Counted from the first letter of the stretch, positions 1-9,819 are shown. The stretch is 64,000 bases of DNA from Symbiopectobacterium purcellii (GCF_019797845.1 NZ_CP081864.1:3100001-3164000); one strand, 5' to 3'. Numbers and translations are program-made. The notes: generated from the letters alone by a model not told the origin.

Positions 1-410
1 AGTTGCCGCTGCCCACCCGACAGCGCGCTAAAATCACGCTCGGCCAGTGCCGCGATATCCAGCATCTCCAGCGCACGGTGCGCCGCAGCAATATCGTGCG
101 CCGTCGGCAGGGAAAACAGCGCTATGCGCCCTGCTCGCCCCATCAGTACCATATCCAGCACGCTGTAGGAGAAGGGCGGCGTAAAAAGCTGTGGCACAAA
201 ACCTATCGCCCCGTTCCGTTGTACTGTCCCGGCCAACGGCGGCAGAAAACCGAGCAGTGTGTGCAGTAGTGTGGTTTTTCCCCGACCGTTGGCACCCAAA
301 ATGGCGGTGATTTCCCCGGCACGGCAGCACAGTTCGAGCGGCGGGAAAAACGGCTCTCCCGCGTGATAGCCATACGCCAGCGCCTGTGTAGATAATCGAA
401 TCAGTGACAT
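1..410 (-). CDS. Metal/siderophore-type ABC importer ATPase (partial)
   Basis: Cytoplasmic ATPase of a FecCD/BtuCD-type importer. The gene starts at the ATG ending at 410 and runs off the left edge, so only about 136 N-terminal residues are visible. These include a Walker A motif written GANGRGKTT (the usual serine is arginine) and the ABC signature LSGGQRQ just before the edge. It starts 4 nt after the stop of the permease gene, so it is the last gene of a binding protein-permease-ATPase operon. The substrate cannot be read from this part. Family members carry ferric siderophores, haem, cobalamin or molybdate/tungstate. Confidence 0.85.
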   Translation of the reverse strand, partial: MSLIRLSTQALAYGYHAGEPFFPPLELCCRAGEITAILGANGRGKTTLLHTLLGFLPPLAGTVQRNGAIGFVPQLFTPPFSYSVLDMVLMGRAGRIALFSLPTAHDIAAAHRALEMLDIAALAERDFSALSGGQRQ

Positions 411-414
411 AGTA

Positions 415-1431
415 TCAACCTCTGCGCGGCCGTTGCGTTTTATACAGCAGCACGGCAAACAGCGGTGCGCCAAACAGTGCCGTAAGGATCCCGAGCGGGA
501 TCTCCGCATCACTGAGCGTGCGCGCCAAATCATCCACCAGCACCATAAACCCACCGCCAAGCCAGAATGATACCGGCAATAAACGCCGGTGATCGGCCCC
601 CACCAACATGCGCGCAACGTGAGGGATCACCAGCCCAATCCAGCCAATGCTGCCGCTCACGGCCACCTGTGCAGCCACCACCGCCGCGCACAGGCTCAAC
701 ACCAGCCAGCGCACTGGCTGCACTGCCATGCCCAGCGTGCGCGCATCTTGCTCACCCATCGATAGCACATTAATGTGCCAACGCAGGCGCAACAGCAGTC
801 CTCCCGCCAGACCGAGCGGCAGCACCAGTGTGACCAGTTTGTCCCAGTGGGCGGTAGCGAAACTCCCCAACAGCCAAAACACAATACTCGGCAATTTTTC
901 TTCGGTATCCGCCAGATATTGCATCAGACTGACCAGTGCACCGAAAAAGCCGCTGATGATGACCCCTGCCAGTATCAGGATCAGGACATTCTGCTTGCCC
1001 AACGCGGCGGCCATCATGAACACCAGCAGCAGGGCGACCATGCCAAACGTGAACGTCGAGAGCAGCAGAAACAGCGGTGTCCAACTCAGCAAGATAGCCA
1101 GCGTGCCGCCAAACGCTGCACCGGCAGAGACGCCAATAATGTGTGGATCAACCAGTGGGTTGCGGAACACGCCTTGCAGTGTGGCACCGCTCAGGGCTAA
1201 TCCTGCTCCGGCACACAGCGCGAGTAGCACCCGAGGTAAGCGCACACTCCACACGACCTGACGTTCAATATCACTCAAGGTCGGATTACTGCCAGACAAA
1301 GGCTCGACCAGTATCTGAACAATGCGCCACGGGGAAAGGCCATAGCGCCCTAGCTCCAATGAGCACAGGGCAATCAGTAAGGTCCCCACCACCACGGTCA
1401 GCAGCGTAATACGATAGCGGTGTGCCGTCAT
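415..1431 (-). CDS. FecCD-family ABC transporter permease
   Basis: Inner-membrane permease of 338 residues, normal for the FecCD/BtuC family, with about ten hydrophobic segments from residue 10 to the C-terminus. Family features include the LPRVLLALCAGAGLALSGAT segment (about residues 64-84), the following NPLVDPHIIGVSAGA segment and the GLVIPHVARML segment (about 265), which in BtuC relatives faces the ATPase. Its ATG overlaps the stop of the binding-protein gene by 4 nt, so translation is probably coupled. Substrate is unknown. Iron-chelate transport is the default guess, but the same fold in MolBC carries molybdate, which would suit the nearby molybdenum enzymes. Confidence 0.88.
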   Translation of the reverse strand: MTAHRYRITLLTVVVGTLLIALCSLELGRYGLSPWRIVQILVEPLSGSNPTLSDIERQVVWSVRLPRVLLALCAGAGLALSGATLQGVFRNPLVDPHIIGVSAGAAFGGTLAILLSWTPLFLLLSTFTFGMVALLLVFMMAAALGKQNVLILILAGVIISGFFGALVSLMQYLADTEEKLPSIVFWLLGSFATAHWDKLVTLVLPLGLAGGLLLRLRWHINVLSMGEQDARTLGMAVQPVRWLVLSLCAAVVAAQVAVSGSIGWIGLVIPHVARMLVGADHRRLLPVSFWLGGGFMVLVDDLARTLSDAEIPLGILTALFGAPLFAVLLYKTQRPRRG

Positions 1432-2492
1432 TGTGCTGCTGAATTGTCTGCGCGGTAATCCATACGGTAGAAGCGCTGGTAATAGTCATTCGCGGCTTTT
1501 TGCATATCCACATCGGCAAAACGTTCCGGATAGAGTTTTTTCGCCATCCACAGTTCGCCAATGGCTAACGCTTCTGGCATCGGATATCCCCAGGCTTTGG
1601 CGTATTCCGGCATCAGATAAACCCGATGTTGTTTCACCGCATCAATCGCCTGCCAGGCCGGATCGTTGACGATCTGCTGCACCACATCCGGATAACGATC
1701 CTGCACGAAAATGACCTGTGGGTTCCAGGCCAGCACATTCTCAATCGAGACCTGTTTGAAGCCTTTGATAGAGGCTGCCGCCACGTTCATGGCACCGGCG
1801 TGAGACATCATCAGGCCGGTATATTTTCCTGAGCCGTAGGTGGTCAGATCGGGGTTAGCCATATAAACGCGGATGCGCTTCGCTTCAGGGATAGCCGCGA
1901 TGTGGGCACTGACTTTTTCCCGTTCGCTAAAGGTATAGCTGATAAGCGCTTCCGCTTGTTTCTGGCGCTCCACCACGTCACCGATCAAGCGGATGCCCGT
2001 TTTAAGTCCTTCGTTGTACGCGGTATTTTCATCGCTCATGGTCGGGTTAATTTTGTCAGCTTCCCCCGGCTTGTCCTGACGCAGGGAGATTGCCACCACC
2101 GGGATGCCCGCACGCTCAATCTGCGAGATCATTTCCGGCGGCGCATAGTTGGCGACAAAGACGACCTGCGGTTCGAGTTTCAACAGGCTTTCAATATTCA
2201 CCTGTGTTAGATCGCCCGGCATCGGTAAATTCGCCAACGCAGGGGCAAGGCGAAGATAGCTGTCCCCTAATTGTTTTTTCCAACTGGATAGCACGCCAAC
2301 CACACTCTGTTGCGCATCCAACTGCACCAGCAGATTCAGCGTTTGATGCTGCAAGACCACCACGCGATTAACGTGATCGGGGATCGTGACGTTGCGCCCT
2401 AGCTGATCGGTAACCTGACGCGCCGCCCACGCAGAAGAAAACGCCATCAGCAGCCCGACAACCCCGAGTGTGTAACCTATTTTCTTTATCAT
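1428..2492 (-). CDS. Periplasmic substrate-binding protein of FecCD-type importer
   Basis: Periplasmic receptor for the two downstream transporter genes. I start it at the ATG at 2492, which has an AGGA ribosome site 7 nt upstream and opens a clear signal peptide (MIKKIGYTLGVVGLLMAFSS, cleavage near AWA-RQ). A longer reading start at 2585 would bury that signal. The 354-residue product has the cluster A-II binding-protein layout: DQLGRNVTIPDHVNRVVVL at the start of the first lobe and a second lobe from about VYMANPDLTTYGSGKYTG. It is the first gene of a three-gene operon. No ligand-specific motif was recognised, so iron chelate, haem, cobalamin or oxyanion remain possible. Confidence 0.85.
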   Translation of the reverse strand: MIKKIGYTLGVVGLLMAFSSAWAARQVTDQLGRNVTIPDHVNRVVVLQHQTLNLLVQLDAQQSVVGVLSSWKKQLGDSYLRLAPALANLPMPGDLTQVNIESLLKLEPQVVFVANYAPPEMISQIERAGIPVVAISLRQDKPGEADKINPTMSDENTAYNEGLKTGIRLIGDVVERQKQAEALISYTFSEREKVSAHIAAIPEAKRIRVYMANPDLTTYGSGKYTGLMMSHAGAMNVAAASIKGFKQVSIENVLAWNPQVIFVQDRYPDVVQQIVNDPAWQAIDAVKQHRVYLMPEYAKAWGYPMPEALAIGELWMAKKLYPERFADVDMQKAANDYYQRFYRMDYRADNSAAQ

Positions 2493-2653
2493 GTTGATGT
2501 CCTGGTGTTTCGATACATACAGAACAATACAACGACCGCGATCAAGAAAATACTGATCTCGCTCATAATGCGATTTCATTACCAATAAGGGAGTGGGCTA
2601 TGCACCCACTTAGGGATGAGGAAGTGCGGGTAGATGCTGGAGTGTCCGACGAA

Positions 2654-3622
2654 TTAAATTCCGTCACCGTCGCGATACTGCGTGTGTAACACGCTAGCCT
2701 GACGCACATTGCTGTCCGGCAGCACATCGTGCGTCAGCCAGACGTTTCCGCCGATACTGGAGCGCGCACCGATGGTGATACGCCCTAATAATGTCGCTCC
2801 GGCGTAAATCACCACGTCGTCTTCCACAATCGGATGTCGGGGGTAGTTCTTTTGTAGCTGTCCGTCATTGTCAGTGACAAAGCGTTTGGCACCGAGCGTG
2901 ACCGCCTGATAAAGCCGCACACGTTTGCCGATGATCGCCGTCTCGCCAATCACTACGCCAGTACCGTGATCGATAAAAAAACCTTCGCTGATCTGAGCGC
3001 CGGGGTGAATATCAATGCCGGTTTCGCTGTGCGCTTTCTCCGTCATGATGCGCGCCAACAGCGGTAGCCCCAGTTGATACAGTTCGTGAGCCAGCCGGTA
3101 ATGCATCACCGCATGAATACCGGGATAGCATAGCAGTACTTCATCCCGGCTGCGCGCGGAAGGATCGCCCTGATACGCGGCCTGAATGTCGCTGTCCAGA
3201 CGTTGCCGAATCGCTGGCAAATGCGTGGCAAACTTGCGGATACGGTGCTCTGCGTCCTGCGCTTCGGGTGAGGTGACGCCGTGCTGCGTTGCCGTGCCTG
3301 CCTGATAGTGCAATTCCAGCACCGCCTCTTCCGCCAGCGCATCGAGCGCAGTACCCAGCAGATAGCCGACGTAGTAATCTTCCCCCTCTTTACGCAAATC
3401 GGTGGCCCCCAATCGCATGGGATACAACACCTTAATCAGCGTATCGGCAACGCTATGGATACTCTGTTTTGAGGGCAGCAACCGTTTATTCTGATAATCG
3501 CCCTGAGAAAAACGGTCACGCCATTGCTGACGCACACGACGTAATTCATCAACGACCCCATCCAGATGCCAATGATTATTTCGTTGAGAAATAAACACTA
3601 ATTCACCTAATTCCGACATCAT
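2654..3622 (-). CDS. Serine O-acetyltransferase, long EpsC/CysE type
   Basis: Makes O-acetylserine from serine and acetyl-CoA, the precursor of cysteine, in the cytoplasm. The C-terminal half carries the left-handed beta-helix with the serine acetyltransferase signature: ETGIDIHPGAQISEGFFIDH followed by GTGVVIGETAIIGKRVRLYQ (about residues 200-240). At 322 residues it is longer than the usual enterobacterial CysE (about 273) and has the extended N-terminal helical domain of the EpsC-like type. It is therefore probably a second isoenzyme. Two tandem ATGs follow a GAGAGG ribosome site; either may start. It lies 160 bp upstream of the importer operon on the same strand and may belong to the same unit. 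Confidence 0.88.
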   Translation of the reverse strand: MMSELGELVFISQRNNHWHLDGVVDELRRVRQQWRDRFSQGDYQNKRLLPSKQSIHSVADTLIKVLYPMRLGATDLRKEGEDYYVGYLLGTALDALAEEAVLELHYQAGTATQHGVTSPEAQDAEHRIRKFATHLPAIRQRLDSDIQAAYQGDPSARSRDEVLLCYPGIHAVMHYRLAHELYQLGLPLLARIMTEKAHSETGIDIHPGAQISEGFFIDHGTGVVIGETAIIGKRVRLYQAVTLGAKRFVTDNDGQLQKNYPRHPIVEDDVVIYAGATLLGRITIGARSSIGGNVWLTHDVLPDSNVRQASVLHTQYRDGDGI

Positions 3623-3835
3623 GTTTTCCTCTCAAAGCACTGCAATGGATTGGGATGACCTGTTTTCTCAATTGTTATGCGTGATCCACCCACAAAACAA
3701 ATACTGTTATCGGCTTTGCATAGCCAATAACTGGATAAACCAAACTAAACAAAAAAGCTGAATGTGAAACCGCGCTAAACCCAACCTGGCGCATTCCAGT
3801 ATGATGGGGTGATTGATAACCACAGGATGCTTGTT

Positions 3836-4909
3836 ATGAATACCGTCGCATCAACACTCAACCGTTCTCGGCGATTTCACCGTGTTCCCACCGCGTTGGG
3901 GATACTGGCCATGCTGTTGCTACCGGCAGCACAGGCCAGCGAAGGACTTTGCAACAAGGTTACGCCCCCCTCAATCCAGGCATTATTATCCACTGTCTCG
4001 CATCCACCAGCCGCCAAGCCGCAAGCGATACCGATCGTGCACACGGAAGGCACCTTGCCTCATCAGGGTATCTACGATATGTCTAACGCGGCACGGCGTG
4101 ATTTCAGCTATATGCGCGATCTGGCCTTAGCCTGGCAACGGACTCAGGATGCTGCGCTGCTGTCACGCTTGACGGTCTATTTGGATGACTGGATGAAAAC
4201 CTATCAGCTGAGCTTTAACCCTATCGACGAAACCAGCTTCGACGGGGTAATTGAAGCATACCGCTTGACGCGCAGCGCCCTGCCGGAAGCCACACGAGAG
4301 CGCACCCGCACCTTCCTGCATGCGATGGCAACCGGGTACTTACAGAAGATGGACGAAAACCAGAACAGCGCAAAAAAAATCTGGAGCAACAACTGGCAAA
4401 GCCATAGCGTTAAGTTAGTCACCATGAGCGCGGTGGCGATAGATGACGCCACGTTGCTGGCAGCGGCTAAAGCGGCATTTATCCGTCAGTTAGATACCAA
4501 TATTCATGCAGATGGCGAAGTGATGGATTTCACCGAACGCGATGCCTTGCACTACGTGGTCTACTCATTGGAGCCGCTGCTGCGCGCCGCCATGGCAGCG
4601 CAGTTGCAAGGTGAGAACTGGATTGATCTGAAAGGCCGCCATGGGCAAAGCCTGCGTACCGCGCTGGAATGGCTCAAACCCTATGCCGACGGTGAAAAAA
4701 CGCACGAAGAATTCGCTAACACCAAGGTGCGTTTCGATATCGAGCGCCGTAAAGCTGGCGTTAAAGGGTTCGACGGACAGTGGCAACCCAGCAATGCCGC
4801 GAATGTCTATTGGTCTGCCAGCGTGCTCAATCTCCGCTATTTGGAGACCGCGCGGCAACTCAACAAGACGCCAGCGCGCTGGCTGTGGGCGATTACGCCC
4901 TGCCAGTGA
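3836..4909 (+). CDS. Alginate lyase family protein (PL5-like), secreted
   Basis: Probable periplasmic polysaccharide lyase. The 357-residue product starts at the ATG at 3836, with AGGA upstream, and a signal peptide follows (GILAMLLLPAAQASEG, cleavage near AQA-SE). An upstream GTG at 3809 is the alternative start. The body is an all-helical alginate-lyase domain. NNWQSHSVKL (about residue 190) matches the N-N-x-x-x-H catalytic region of PL5 lyases, and RDALHYVVYSLEPL (about 239) matches the downstream tyrosine region. A real alginate substrate is inferred from the family only. The gene converges on xdhB and overlaps its 3' end by 17 nt. Confidence 0.75.
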   Translation: MNTVASTLNRSRRFHRVPTALGILAMLLLPAAQASEGLCNKVTPPSIQALLSTVSHPPAAKPQAIPIVHTEGTLPHQGIYDMSNAARRDFSYMRDLALAWQRTQDAALLSRLTVYLDDWMKTYQLSFNPIDETSFDGVIEAYRLTRSALPEATRERTRTFLHAMATGYLQKMDENQNSAKKIWSNNWQSHSVKLVTMSAVAIDDATLLAAAKAAFIRQLDTNIHADGEVMDFTERDALHYVVYSLEPLLRAAMAAQLQGENWIDLKGRHGQSLRTALEWLKPYADGEKTHEEFANTKVRFDIERRKAGVKGFDGQWQPSNAANVYWSASVLNLRYLETARQLNKTPARWLWAITPCQ

Positions 4910-7280
4910 CGCCAGTCTGCGAACGTTGCAGCGCTCGCCATACCCGTTCCGGTGTGGCGGGCAGTTCGAGCAAAACATGACCTTCAGCGTCATCCCGGCT
5001 CGCCACCGCATCCTGCAATGCACACCAGACAGCAATACCCAGCATAAATGGCGGCTCGCCCACCGCCTTGGAACGAAATACCGTATCTACCGCGTTATCC
5101 GTGTGTGGCAACAGTTGCACGCGAAAATCATGCGGAATATCCGCTACGGTCGGGATTTTGTAAGTGGCACCGGTATCGGTCAATAAACGCCCTTGTGCGT
5201 TCCACACCAGTTCCTCGGTGGTAACCCACCCCATTCCTTGTGCAAACCCCCCCTCTACCTGACCAATATCCAGCGCCGGATTCAGTGATGCGCCCGCATC
5301 GTGCAAAATGTCCACACGCTTTACCTGATACTCACCGGTCAGCGTATCGACCACCACTTCGGTACAGGCTGCGCCATAAACAAAGTAGTAGAAGGGTTGT
5401 CCACACCCGGCGTCACGATCGTAATGGATACCCGGCACCCGATAATATCCCGTTGCCGACAGCGGCACCTGATTGAACCATGCCAACTGCGCGACCTGCG
5501 CAAAGGTAAAATGCTGCTCACCCGCACGCACCACGCCATTGCAAAAGACGATATCGTCGGGCGCGCAGGAGTAAAGGCGACACAGCAAGTCGACCAGGCG
5601 CTGCCGGATGATTTCCGCTGCCTGTTGTGCAGCTTTGCCGTTCAAATCGGCACCGCTGGACGCCGCCGTCGGGGAGGTATTCGGCACCTTACCCGTATCG
5701 GTAGCAGTGACCTGAATGGACGCGCTATCAATTTGCAGCACCTGTGCCACAATCTGCGCGACCTTGGTATTTAGCCCCTGCCCCATCTCGGTTCCTCCGT
5801 GATTAACCTGCACGCTGCCATCGGTATACACCAACAGCAGGGCGCCCGCCTGGTTGAGAAAGGTCGAGGTGAAAGAGATACCGAATTTGATCGGCATCAG
5901 CGCCAGCCCACGCCGCAGCACAGGATGGTGTGCATTAAAATCCTCAATTTCGGCACGACGTTGCTGATACTGGGCGCTGCGCGTCAGCCGTTCGGTGATG
6001 TCATCAAGCAGGTTCTGTCCCACCGGTTGGTGATAGTGGGTAGTATTGCGCGCGTTAATACTGCCATCGCGCGTACCATAGTAATTGCGTTGGCGCACTT
6101 CCAGCGGGTCCAGATGCAACGTACGTGCAATGTGCTCAATCACCTGCTCGATGGCAACCATACCCTGAGGGCCACCGAAACCGCGAAAGGCCGTATTGGA
6201 AACAGTATGGGTGCGACAGCGATAGCCGGTAATACGCGCATCCCCCAGATAGTAAGCGTTGTCAGCATGGAACATGGCGCGATCGACAATAGAACCCGAC
6301 AAATCCAGCGAGTGACCGCAATTCGCGGCTAAGTCGATCTTCACCCCGCAAAATACCCCGCGTTCATCAATGCCGACCTCGTAGCGCACAAAAAAAGCGT
6401 GGCGCTTGCCGGTAATACGCATATCGTCACGCCGCGACAGGCACATTTTCACCGGCCGGCCGGTCAATCGGGCCGCCACCGCGCACAAGCAGGCAACGCT
6501 CGCCCCCTGAGACTCCTTGCCGCCAAACGCGCCGCCCATACGTCGCATCTCAACGGTCACCTGACTCTGGCTAACCCCTAACACCGAGGCAACCAGCTTT
6601 TGTACTTCGGTCGGGTTCTGGGTGGAGGCATGGACCGTGACCGTTTGATGCTCGCCGGGATAAACCAGTGCCGCCTGCGTTTCCAGATAAAAATGCTCTT
6701 GCCCACCGATATGAAACGCCCCCGTCAAACGCTGTGCCGCACGGGCCAGCGCCGCATCCGCATCACCACGCTGTTGCACAAAGGGGCGTTCAACGTAATG
6801 CTGCTTTTCCAGCGCTTCACGCACATCCAGTATCGGTGTCAGCACCTCGTAGTCGATGATTGCCGCCCGCGCGCCCAATCGCGCCGCCTCACGGGATTCT
6901 GCCGCTACCACCAGCACCATCTGCCCGGCATAGTTCACCTCATCATCGGCCAGCAATAGATCCCCCGGTGCCAGTGCCCCAATATCCGGATTCCCCGGTA
7001 TCTGCTGGCGGGTCAGTACCGCCACCACACCGGGAATGCGGTAGCAAGGTTCAACATCAATATTCAGAATGCGGGCATGGGCGTGATCGCTCAGGCGCGG
7101 GCAGAGGTGCAACAGTCCCTCCGGTTCCGATCGATCGTCGATGTACCGCGCCTCGCCGCTGACGTGCAAGGCGGCACTTTCGTGAATACGGCTGTGCCCA
7201 ACACCGCCAGACAGCGGCTGAGAGAATTGCGCCTGCAACGCCGTTTGGGTGAGTACAGGCTGTGAAGGATTATGCGACAT
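4893..7280 (-). CDS. xdhB: Xanthine dehydrogenase, molybdopterin-binding large subunit
   Basis: Oxidises hypoxanthine to xanthine and xanthine to urate in the cytoplasm, together with the small FeS/FAD subunit. The 795-residue product has the standard molybdenum hydroxylase layout: GEARYIDD near residue 40, the RRMGGAFGGKE cofactor loop, NTAFRGFGGPQG with the substrate-orienting arginine, GGTEMGQG, and AVGEPPFMLG near the C-terminus with the catalytic glutamate. The start at 7280 was chosen because upstream in-frame sequence is antisense to xdhA. It overlaps the 3' end of xdhA by 11 nt. Because xdhA is broken, this subunit may have no working electron partner unless the second hydroxylase set supplies one. 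Confidence 0.92.
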   Translation of the reverse strand: MSHNPSQPVLTQTALQAQFSQPLSGGVGHSRIHESAALHVSGEARYIDDRSEPEGLLHLCPRLSDHAHARILNIDVEPCYRIPGVVAVLTRQQIPGNPDIGALAPGDLLLADDEVNYAGQMVLVVAAESREAARLGARAAIIDYEVLTPILDVREALEKQHYVERPFVQQRGDADAALARAAQRLTGAFHIGGQEHFYLETQAALVYPGEHQTVTVHASTQNPTEVQKLVASVLGVSQSQVTVEMRRMGGAFGGKESQGASVACLCAVAARLTGRPVKMCLSRRDDMRITGKRHAFFVRYEVGIDERGVFCGVKIDLAANCGHSLDLSGSIVDRAMFHADNAYYLGDARITGYRCRTHTVSNTAFRGFGGPQGMVAIEQVIEHIARTLHLDPLEVRQRNYYGTRDGSINARNTTHYHQPVGQNLLDDITERLTRSAQYQQRRAEIEDFNAHHPVLRRGLALMPIKFGISFTSTFLNQAGALLLVYTDGSVQVNHGGTEMGQGLNTKVAQIVAQVLQIDSASIQVTATDTGKVPNTSPTAASSGADLNGKAAQQAAEIIRQRLVDLLCRLYSCAPDDIVFCNGVVRAGEQHFTFAQVAQLAWFNQVPLSATGYYRVPGIHYDRDAGCGQPFYYFVYGAACTEVVVDTLTGEYQVKRVDILHDAGASLNPALDIGQVEGGFAQGMGWVTTEELVWNAQGRLLTDTGATYKIPTVADIPHDFRVQLLPHTDNAVDTVFRSKAVGEPPFMLGIAVWCALQDAVASRDDAEGHVLLELPATPERVWRALQRSQTGVTGRA

Positions 7281-8395
7281 GGTGCGTAACCTCCATGGTG
7301 ACGTCTTCACCTTGTAAGCAGAAGAAGTAACGCAGCAGCAAATTCCTGGCGAGCTGCATGCGGTAATCCGCGCTGGCACGCGCGTCACTGAGTGGGGTGA
7401 AATCCTGCTCCAGCACCTGACTGGCCGCCATAATCGTCTCCCGGTTCCAGGGCTGATGCAATAGCGCACGTTCACAGCGTTCAGCCCGCCGTGGGATCGC
7501 ATCCATGCCACCGAAAGCGATGCGTGCCTGCACAATACGTCCCTGTTCGATATGCAGAGAAAAAGCGCCGAACACGATAGCGATATCGTCATCGGCCCGT
7601 TTGGATACCTTCCACGCGCGAAAGTTGTCCAGCAGCGCCCCACGCGGGATCACGATCTCGCGAATAAATTCGCCCGGCGCTAACGCCGTTTTGCGGTAAG
7701 CCAGGAAGAATTCTCGCAGCGGTAGCGTACGAAGATCGCCCCCGCCAACAAGCGCGCCTGAGGATGGCGCAGATAACAGAGGCTGCCAACTGTTCCAGCG
7801 AGGTTGGCATAAAGCAGCGTGACGCCTCACCGAACGGCACCTCGGTGACCTCACTCGCCAGTGCATTCAACCGTGCAACAGTATGCGCTTCCTGTCGGGT
7901 AAAGCTGTCCGCTATCGGGTGCTCGCACAACTGGCGCGCCGCGTCCATGATGGGCCGATAGCCGGTACAGCGGCATAAATTGCCTGCCAATGCCTGCTCC
8001 GCCTGCTGACGATCCCATCCGCTGTGCTGTTTTTGCAGCACAAACAGGGACATCACCATACCCGGCGTACAGAAACCACATTGTGACGCATGCAGATCGA
8101 CTACCGCCTGCTGCACCGGATGCAGTTCTCCCTCCTGCCGCAGATCTTCTACCGTGATGAGCTGTTTACCCTGCAATGCGCTCAATAGCGTCAGGCATGC
8201 ACTGGCAGTTTCATAGCAGACACGTCCCTGCTCCACGCGCCCCAGTACCACAGTGCAAGCACCACAGTCGCCAGAACCACAGCCTTCTTTGGTCCCAGTG
8301 CGACGCTTACGCTGGCGCAGGTATTGCAATACGGTCAACGCAGGATCGCCATCCCGCTCCACGACCAATGTGTCGTTAAGTAAAAAGGTGGTCAT
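7270..8395 (-). pseudogene. xdhA: Xanthine dehydrogenase small subunit, internally deleted and frameshifted
   Basis: The small subunit normally carries two [2Fe-2S] clusters and FAD in about 480-490 residues. Here the N-terminal FeS part is intact: GCGSGDCGACTVVLG, then QCGFCTPG and LCRCTGYRP, eight cluster cysteines in all. After MPTSLEQLAA (near 7790) the FAD domain is missing about 105-110 residues, including its nucleotide-binding glycine loops. The reading frame then changes and resumes as GALVGGGDLRTLPLREFFLA through TALAPGEFIREIVIPRG to the normal C-terminus at 7270. Only about 375 codons remain. Translation in one frame gives 268 residues ending in unrelated sequence. The guaD stop overlaps its ATG by 4 nt. 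A flavin-less, non-functional subunit is the likely result. Confidence 0.9.
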
Positions 8396-9723
8396 GCAGC
8401 CACCTCCTGACAGTCAGTCTGCCAAACGGGACGCCCATTGACCCAGGTAGCAACCACATTACGATCGTCACCCAGCGTCATCAGCACAAACAACCGCTCC
8501 ATAATGTCCTGACACTTGTCATCACGCAGGCGTTGTAAGGCGGTGACAGCAGGATCGATAACCACAAAATCTGCGGTTTTCCCTGTAGCAAAATTGCCGA
8601 TTTCATCTTCCAGATCGAGCGCACACGCGCCTCCCAACGTGGCATGGTAGAACGCCTCACAGGCTGACAGCCGGTACTGCTGCAACTGCCCGACTTTGTA
8701 AGCATCGCCCAAGGTTTGCAGCAGACTGAACGACGTTCCTGCCCCCACATCGGTGCCTATGCCGATACGCACGCCCTTGTGCCAGCTCTGCTGCAAACGA
8801 AACAGCCCGCTGCCGAGAAACAGATTCGAACTGGGGCAAAACGCCACGGCAGATTGCGTCTGGTGCAGGCAATCCCACTCCGCCTCATCGAGGTGGATAG
8901 CGTGCGCAAAAACGCTGCGCCGACCGGTCAACCGATAGTGATGATACACATCCAGATAGTTGTCCCGATCGGGATAAAGCTCGCGTACCCAAGCCACTTC
9001 CTGCGGGTTTTCGCTCAAGTGCGTTTGCAGCCAGGTATCGGGAAATTCTTCGCGCAGGCGCTGCGCGGCACTCAGCAGCTCCGGTGACGATGTCGGCGCA
9101 AAACGTGGGGTGATGGCATAGCCCAGACGTCCACGACCGTGCCAACGCCGGATCAACGCCTGACACTGGCGATGGCTGCTTTCTGCCGTTTCGACCAGAT
9201 TGTCCGGTGCATTGCAATCCATCATCACTTTGCCCGCAATCAGGCGCATCCCCAACCCTTGCGCCGCGCTAAACAGCGCCTCCACGGATTCAGGGTGTAC
9301 GGTGGCAAACACCATGGCGCTGGTGGTACCGTTACTCAGCAGTTGTTGCAGGAAAAATGCGGCCATCCGAGTAGCATAATGCATATCGCCATAGTGGCTT
9401 TCGGCAGGAAAGGTGTAACGCTCGAGCCACTCCAGCAACTGCTCACCGTAAGCACCAATAATCTCAGCCTGTGGAAAGTGGATATGCGTATCGATAAAAC
9501 CCGGCAAAATCACTTTTCCGCGATAATCGATCAGCGACCAGCCCGCTTTCACACGCGCTTCACCTTGTTGCCAGGGATATAAACCGACAATTTTTCCCTT
9601 CTCAATCAGCAACACACCATCGTCAATATAACGGGCATGATCAGCGATCTGCTGCGGATTGTCTGCGGGCGCGGCAATATCGAAAAACGCGCTGCGGATA
9701 GCGTAACGGTTGCATACGGTCAT
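8392..9723 (-). CDS. guaD: Guanine deaminase
   Basis: Hydrolyses guanine to xanthine and ammonia, feeding the xanthine dehydrogenase encoded just downstream. The 443-residue product (E. coli GuaD is 439) has all amidohydrolase metal and active-site motifs: PGFIDTHIHFPQ (about residue 80), LQTHLSENPQE (about 230), VFAHAIHL (about 270) and GIGTDVGAGTSFS (about 325). The stop overlaps the xdhA start, so guaD-xdhA-xdhB is one operon read leftwards. Two perfect matches to the PurR operator lie 97-132 nt upstream of the start, suggesting control by PurR or another LacI-family protein. Confidence 0.95.
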   Translation of the reverse strand: MTVCNRYAIRSAFFDIAAPADNPQQIADHARYIDDGVLLIEKGKIVGLYPWQQGEARVKAGWSLIDYRGKVILPGFIDTHIHFPQAEIIGAYGEQLLEWLERYTFPAESHYGDMHYATRMAAFFLQQLLSNGTTSAMVFATVHPESVEALFSAAQGLGMRLIAGKVMMDCNAPDNLVETAESSHRQCQALIRRWHGRGRLGYAITPRFAPTSSPELLSAAQRLREEFPDTWLQTHLSENPQEVAWVRELYPDRDNYLDVYHHYRLTGRRSVFAHAIHLDEAEWDCLHQTQSAVAFCPSSNLFLGSGLFRLQQSWHKGVRIGIGTDVGAGTSFSLLQTLGDAYKVGQLQQYRLSACEAFYHATLGGACALDLEDEIGNFATGKTADFVVIDPAVTALQRLRDDKCQDIMERLFVLMTLGDDRNVVATWVNGRPVWQTDCQEVAA

Positions 9724-9819
9724 GCTGTTTTATCCTGCGTAATAAACCAAGCGTAATGTAATAAACAGCAATTCCCATACCACAATAAACTCAGTTCGGC
9801 GGTAATGTATTTTACTGAC

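Noticed and set aside
2586..2653. Terminator after the serine acetyltransferase gene
   Set aside because: A 6-bp stem (AGTGGG/CCCACT) is present but without a T-run, so I could not support termination.
3470..3490. PurR-like sequence inside the serine acetyltransferase gene
   Set aside because: It mismatches the consensus at two fixed positions and lies inside a coding region.
7281..7643. N-terminal extension of xdhB to 7643
   Set aside because: This part is antisense-like, cysteine and arginine rich, overlaps the real xdhA C-terminus in another frame, and lacks a ribosome site. The family N-terminus begins at 7280.
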